Assembly (NCBI GenBank): GCA_022562655.1
Contig: JADFOU010000086.1
Location: 1 to 7,918 of the forward strand
Source: a candidate division TA06 bacterium
Lineage (GTDB): Bacteria; Hydrothermota; DG-26; E44-bin18; JADFOU01
Length of the DNA: 7,918 nt
Direction of reading: 5' to 3'
Shown here: positions 5,410 through 7,918 of the stretch, piece by piece
How the letters are laid out: each line of letters begins with the position of its first letter
How positions within the stretch are numbered: position 1 is the first letter of the stretch
The notes under the pieces: generated by a model
What the model was told of the DNA's origin: nothing
Seen by the model: only the letters and a program-made list of their open reading frames with translations
Databases searched by the model: none
Made by a program: the position numbers and the translations under genes

Positions 5410-6185
5410 AAAATGGCGTAAAAAGGAAACGGTCCCTCCTTTGTCTCTCTGGGTTCCTACTTCTGTTGGGATGTGGAAAGGCGGAGGGACCGATTCTTTA
5501 TATTGACAGGGAGGCTCTCTCTGGGGTGAAGAAGATCGCCCTTCTTCCCATTACAAACGTGACACCCTATCAGGAAATAAACCCTCTGTTAGATCAGATC
5601 TTCACGGATGAGATGCTGAAGACGAAGGGTTATTCGATTACGACAATGGAACAAGTACGGGAAGCTATGGAGTCGCTCAACCTATCTCAAGAAAAGGTTT
5701 CCAACCCCATGGATGCGAAAGCCCTCGGGGAGAAGCTGGGGGTAGATGGGGTGATGGGGTTGATGATTATTGCCTATACCCCGACCATGTCCGAGATTGC
5801 CGAGTTGAAGACGGAGACCGATGTGAAAGCCCATACCTATGGGGAGACGAAGGAAGAGTTGAAAAAGAAACATGGAGTTCTATGGGGCTTTCTCGTCGAT
5901 ATCCTCATCCCGGATGTACAGGTCAAAGCGGGTGTGGAGCATAAATATGGTACCGTGACAACCGATCCCACCATTGGAATTGGAGCGACGATGGTGGATA
6001 CCCGGAGCGGGCAGGTGATCTATCAGGCGAGTAAATATATCAAGAGAGATGCCCGTCTTCCCGGAGCCTACAAAAAGCAGTATAAAGATATCATCACCAA
6101 AGAGAGATTTCAGCTCCTGAATTACATCGCCCGCTTGTCGATTCGGGAGGTCGTCCAACCTTTAAAAACGGTGAAGAAGTCATGA
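5406..6185 (+). CDS. GNA1162/CsgG-like lipoprotein
   Basis: The product has 259 residues. A basic start (KRKR) and hydrophobic run end in LLLGC with Cys23, a clear lipobox. The mature part begins with KKIALLPITNVTPYQ, followed by LLDQIFTDEMLKTKGYSITTMEQVREAM and DAKALGEKLGVDGVMGLMIIAY. This is the alpha/beta pattern shared by GNA1162-type and CsgG-type lipoproteins, which oligomerise at the inner face of the outer membrane. Later segments (GIGATMVDTRSGQVIYQ) continue the same fold. The insertion at 140-185, with charged ETKEELKKKHG and a hydrophobic GFLVDILIPD, is less typical. The start overlaps the previous stop, and the stop overlaps the next start as ATGA. A GAGGAG at 5383-5388 is too far for a normal ribosome site, so coupled translation is likely. 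A CsgG-like role is inferred from the fold pattern only. Confidence 0.8.
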   Translation: MKNGVKRKRSLLCLSGFLLLLGCGKAEGPILYIDREALSGVKKIALLPITNVTPYQEINPLLDQIFTDEMLKTKGYSITTMEQVREAMESLNLSQEKVSNPMDAKALGEKLGVDGVMGLMIIAYTPTMSEIAELKTETDVKAHTYGETKEELKKKHGVLWGFLVDILIPDVQVKAGVEHKYGTVTTDPTIGIGATMVDTRSGQVIYQASKYIKRDARLPGAYKKQYKDIITKERFQLLNYIARLSIREVVQPLKTVKKS

Positions 6186-6970
6186 TTCGTGATTCGTGTC
6201 TCGTGATTTGTATACTTCTTATTGCTTCCTGCTTCCTTGCCCAAGGGATCCATGCCGAAGAAGAGGGAATGAAGAGTGTGGGGAAAGCCCGCCTCTACTC
6301 AGCCGTCCTCCCCGGTGCAGGGCAATTCTATATCGGAAATGTCTGGAAGGGAATCATGGATCTGGGGATTGAAGGGGTTCTTGTGACTGGAACGGTTATC
6401 TTTATCGGTAAAGTAGGAGCTGCCCCAAAACAATCCAAAGTAGATGAAGAGGGTTTAGATGTAGCTTCTAAAGAAGACTACATCGGTCTGGCTGCCGTCT
6501 CGGGCGCCGTATTCGTGGGCTATTATATCTTTCAATTGTGGCGTCTCAACGATGATGTGGTCGCTCACAATTATAAAAAGCGATTCCTCGAACCTTATAC
6601 ACTTCGATTCGGTCTCAAGGAAGAAGGATTGACCTTCGGTGCGACAATGACCGATGGCGACGGGAACCCTGTGCCGACCTTCCCTGTGAATGTTATAGGG
6701 ATCATGGCCGCAAACGATATTTCCCTTGGTGGCGGCGCCCATCTCGATCTCATGGGGGGATTCTATGCGCAAGAGACTATCATGGTCGACCAACAAACGA
6801 CCATTATGGGAACCATCGTCGGAAACACCTTCGAACTGTCCAACGTGCCCGATGTGTACCAAGTCCTTCCCCTTGCCGAAGCCTTGACGGGGGATGCGAT
6901 CCGTATGATAGGATCCGACCCGGTAATCGTGCTCATTAAAGTTTCGTGGAGAGAGTTAGGCGTCGGATGA
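6182..6970 (+). CDS. Apparent fusion: DUF5683-like membrane protein joined in frame to a PilX-like C-terminal segment
   Basis: The frame has 262 codons, but the halves do not look related. Residues 1-25 are a signal peptide (cut near IHAEEE). Residues 34-70 hold KARLYSAVLPGAGQFYIGN, the hallmark of DUF5683-type small membrane proteins, and two membrane spans follow (about 62-78 and 101-120). Residues to about 156 (LRFGLKEEGLTFGATM) look like the natural end of that family. From about 157 (TDGDGNPVPTFPVN) the text changes to VIGIMAANDISLGGGAHLDL and GTIVGNTFELSNVPDVYQVLP. I recognise this as resembling C-terminal regions of PilX-type pilus assembly proteins from Hydrogenedentota-like genomes. 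Codon use changes too. The join lies at 6647-6655, at the second copy of TGACCGAT. The first half is the last gene of the envelope operon; the second belongs with the TPR and lipoprotein genes that follow. It is probably not one natural gene product. Confidence 0.75.
   Translation: MIRDSCLVICILLIASCFLAQGIHAEEEGMKSVGKARLYSAVLPGAGQFYIGNVWKGIMDLGIEGVLVTGTVIFIGKVGAAPKQSKVDEEGLDVASKEDYIGLAAVSGAVFVGYYIFQLWRLNDDVVAHNYKKRFLEPYTLRFGLKEEGLTFGATMTDGDGNPVPTFPVNVIGIMAANDISLGGGAHLDLMGGFYAQETIMVDQQTTIMGTIVGNTFELSNVPDVYQVLPLAEALTGDAIRMIGSDPVIVLIKVSWRELGVG
6648..6655 (+). repeat. Direct repeat TGACCGAT, right copy, at the fusion point
   Basis: Identical to 447-454 and in the same orientation. It lies where the DUF5683-like text ends and the PilX-like text begins, so the two copies bracket the whole middle piece (about 6.2 kb). 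Confidence 0.45.
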
Positions 6971-6977
6971 CAGGTTC

Positions 6978-7517
6978 TTGCTAACAATCCTTAAAGAACA
7001 GTGGCAGCTCGTTTCGGCCTTCGTGCTCGTCGTGGGGATAGCCGCCTTTTGGGGCCTCACTTCAGGTGAAAAAGAAGATGACCCTAGCAGCCTAGTCGTT
7101 GCTCCGCAGCCCGCGGCAGATCCAGAGGCAGATCCAGGTGCCGAAATGGTGCAAGGACCGTTTAAACCGGCGCCCGTCGAAAAAGAAGACGACACCGAGA
7201 CCATCATCGCCCGGTACCAGCGAGCCATCCAGGACGATCCCGATTCCGAAGAAGCCGCCCTGAACCTCCGGCGAATCGCCAACCTCAACTACACCCGCCT
7301 GCAGAACTACGCAGAAGCGGCAAAGATCTACGAAGAGTTGATCAGGCGTTTTCCCGATTGGAAGGGTACCGATCGTACCTTCGCCGCCTTGGCAAGTTGC
7401 TACGAGCGTCGCGGCGACTCCGCAAACGAGCGATACACCTACGAGCGAATGTTGAAGCACTTCGCCGAGGATACGATCGAGTACAAGTACGCAAAGGAAA
7501 AACTGGCGCAACGATAG
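6978..7517 (+). CDS. TPR-repeat protein with an N-terminal membrane anchor
   Basis: The product has 179 residues. The only usable start is TTG 6978, because a TAG lies upstream in frame at 6957-6959 with no ATG or GTG between. It begins eight bases after the previous stop, so the two genes are probably co-translated. Residues 9-27 (WQLVSAFVLVVGIAAFWGL) form one membrane span. A Pro/Ala/Asp-rich linker runs to about 70 (PQPAADPEADPGAE). Residues 74-177 are tetratricopeptide-like helical pairs: YQRAIQDDPDSEEAALNL, YAEAAKIYEELIRRFPDW, and ALASCYERRGDSANERYTYERML. TPR domains bind other proteins, and a BamD- or pilus-assembly-type scaffold role is possible from the PilX-like neighbour. G+C is clearly above that of the middle piece, and arginine codons are mostly CGN. 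Confidence 0.8.
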   Translation: MLTILKEQWQLVSAFVLVVGIAAFWGLTSGEKEDDPSSLVVAPQPAADPEADPGAEMVQGPFKPAPVEKEDDTETIIARYQRAIQDDPDSEEAALNLRRIANLNYTRLQNYAEAAKIYEELIRRFPDWKGTDRTFAALASCYERRGDSANERYTYERMLKHFAEDTIEYKYAKEKLAQR

Positions 7518-7589
7518 CGGTGCGGCGGGCTGCATTGTATTAGAAAGTGCGCCGGAGCACACGAAACTGAAACAAGGCGGGGAAGTGCG

Positions 7590-7918
7590 ATGACAAAATT
7601 GCGAGCGGGGCAAGTGTTTGGCGTATTGGTGTTGGCCGTCGTGGCTTTTGCGGGGTGTGACCTCGTAATCACGCCTGGCGGCGGTGGAAAGGCGGACCTT
7701 ACCGTCCTGCTCTCCGGCGACGATGGAATCCAGGGCAAGATGCAGGTCGAGGTGACCGGGGCGAACAAGCAGGGCGGCCGCAATCTCGATCTCGAAAGTC
7801 TGACCCTCACCATTACGGAGATCAGCTTGGATCGTTCTCCCGGCGGCGGAGACGACGATCCCAACGAAGGCTCATCGGAGGGCGAAACCGAAGGCGCCGA
7901 GGACGCATTGGAAGGCGA
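7590..7918 (+). CDS. Lipoprotein with acidic linker, N-terminal part (runs off the window)
   Basis: The frame starts at ATG 7590 with GGGGA at 7579-7583 upstream and stays open to the window edge, giving 109 complete codons. A hydrophobic signal (VFGVLVLAVVAFAGC) ends in a lipobox with Cys23. A Gly-rich spacer follows, then ADLTVLLSGDDGIQGKMQVEV and LDLESLTLTITEISLDR. This resembles the start of DUF4382-type surface domains (TVLL ... TITEISL), though the likeness is modest. After residue about 87 the chain becomes strongly acidic (GGDDDPNEGSSEGETEG), a low-complexity linker common in secreted proteins of Hydrogenedentota, Lentisphaerae and Planctomycetes. It is likely an exported surface protein; the function is unknown. 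No clear terminator separates it from the TPR gene 72 bases upstream. Confidence 0.75.
   Translation, partial: MTKLRAGQVFGVLVLAVVAFAGCDLVITPGGGGKADLTVLLSGDDGIQGKMQVEVTGANKQGGRNLDLESLTLTITEISLDRSPGGGDDDPNEGSSEGETEGAEDALEG

Noticed and set aside
455..6647. The middle piece as a transposon
   Set aside because: No transposase or integrase, and no inverted repeats at its ends, despite the 8-base direct repeats.
7547..7560. GTGC/GCAC hairpin between the TPR and lipoprotein genes
   Set aside because: A 4-bp stem without a T run is too weak to call a terminator.
6956..7864. Three minus-strand frames of 110-173 aa at the right end
   Set aside because: They are antisense to the TPR and lipoprotein genes in high-G+C DNA, where long shadow frames are expected; composition is Ser/Arg/Pro-rich and unlike a real protein.

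Overview
The window is a bacterial contig that looks like three unlike pieces joined end to end. The middle piece (about 455 to 6650) has moderate G+C, uses AGA/AGG arginine codons freely and has strong AGGAGG ribosome sites in places. It looks like a Gram-negative genome, because it carries several lipoproteins and a sigma/anti-sigma envelope cassette. A Desulfobacterota-like source is my guess, from gene style only. The left piece (1 to about 455) carries the 3' half of a tRNA-Gly(CCC), a strong hairpin and the end of an unidentified minus-strand reading frame. The right piece (about 6650 to 7918) is visibly richer in G+C (60 percent in one 60-base line I counted, against 38 percent in a line just before the join). 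It encodes the end of a PilX-like protein, a TPR protein and the start of an acidic lipoprotein, a style I associate with Hydrogenedentota or Planctomycetes relatives (low confidence).

Layout. Bases 1-315: tRNA-Gly remnant, hairpin at 127-155, otherwise no gene. 316-456: tail of a minus-strand frame. About 456-2000 (minus): hsdR, the type I restriction subunit, cut off at helicase motif V. 2001-2404: intergenic, with a hairpin, a candidate sigma-70 promoter and a 36-bp dyad. 2405-6649 (plus): a compact, largely overlapping run of a small pilin-like lipoprotein, an 83-aa conserved-type protein, an ECF sigma factor, a 39-aa membrane microprotein, a zf-HC2 anti-sigma factor, a membrane protein with bactofilin-like repeats, a GNA1162/CsgG-like lipoprotein and a DUF5683-like membrane protein. 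The last frame runs without a stop into the unrelated right-hand piece. 6978-7918 (plus): TPR protein and partial lipoprotein.

How the genes fit together. The sigma factor, microprotein, anti-sigma factor and downstream envelope genes look like a self-contained envelope-stress regulon. A sequence matching the ECF consensus TGAAAC-N16-CGTA lies exactly on the sigma gene's stop codon. It is placed to drive the microprotein, anti-sigma factor and envelope genes, separately from the sigma gene itself. The overlaps from the anti-sigma gene onward imply translational coupling.

The main caution is that both ends of the middle piece break inside genes. The same 8-mer, TGACCGAT, lies at both breakpoints (447-454 and 6648-6655). 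This could be a real rearrangement or insertion, or a chimeric assembly or amplification product. The sequence alone does not settle it.
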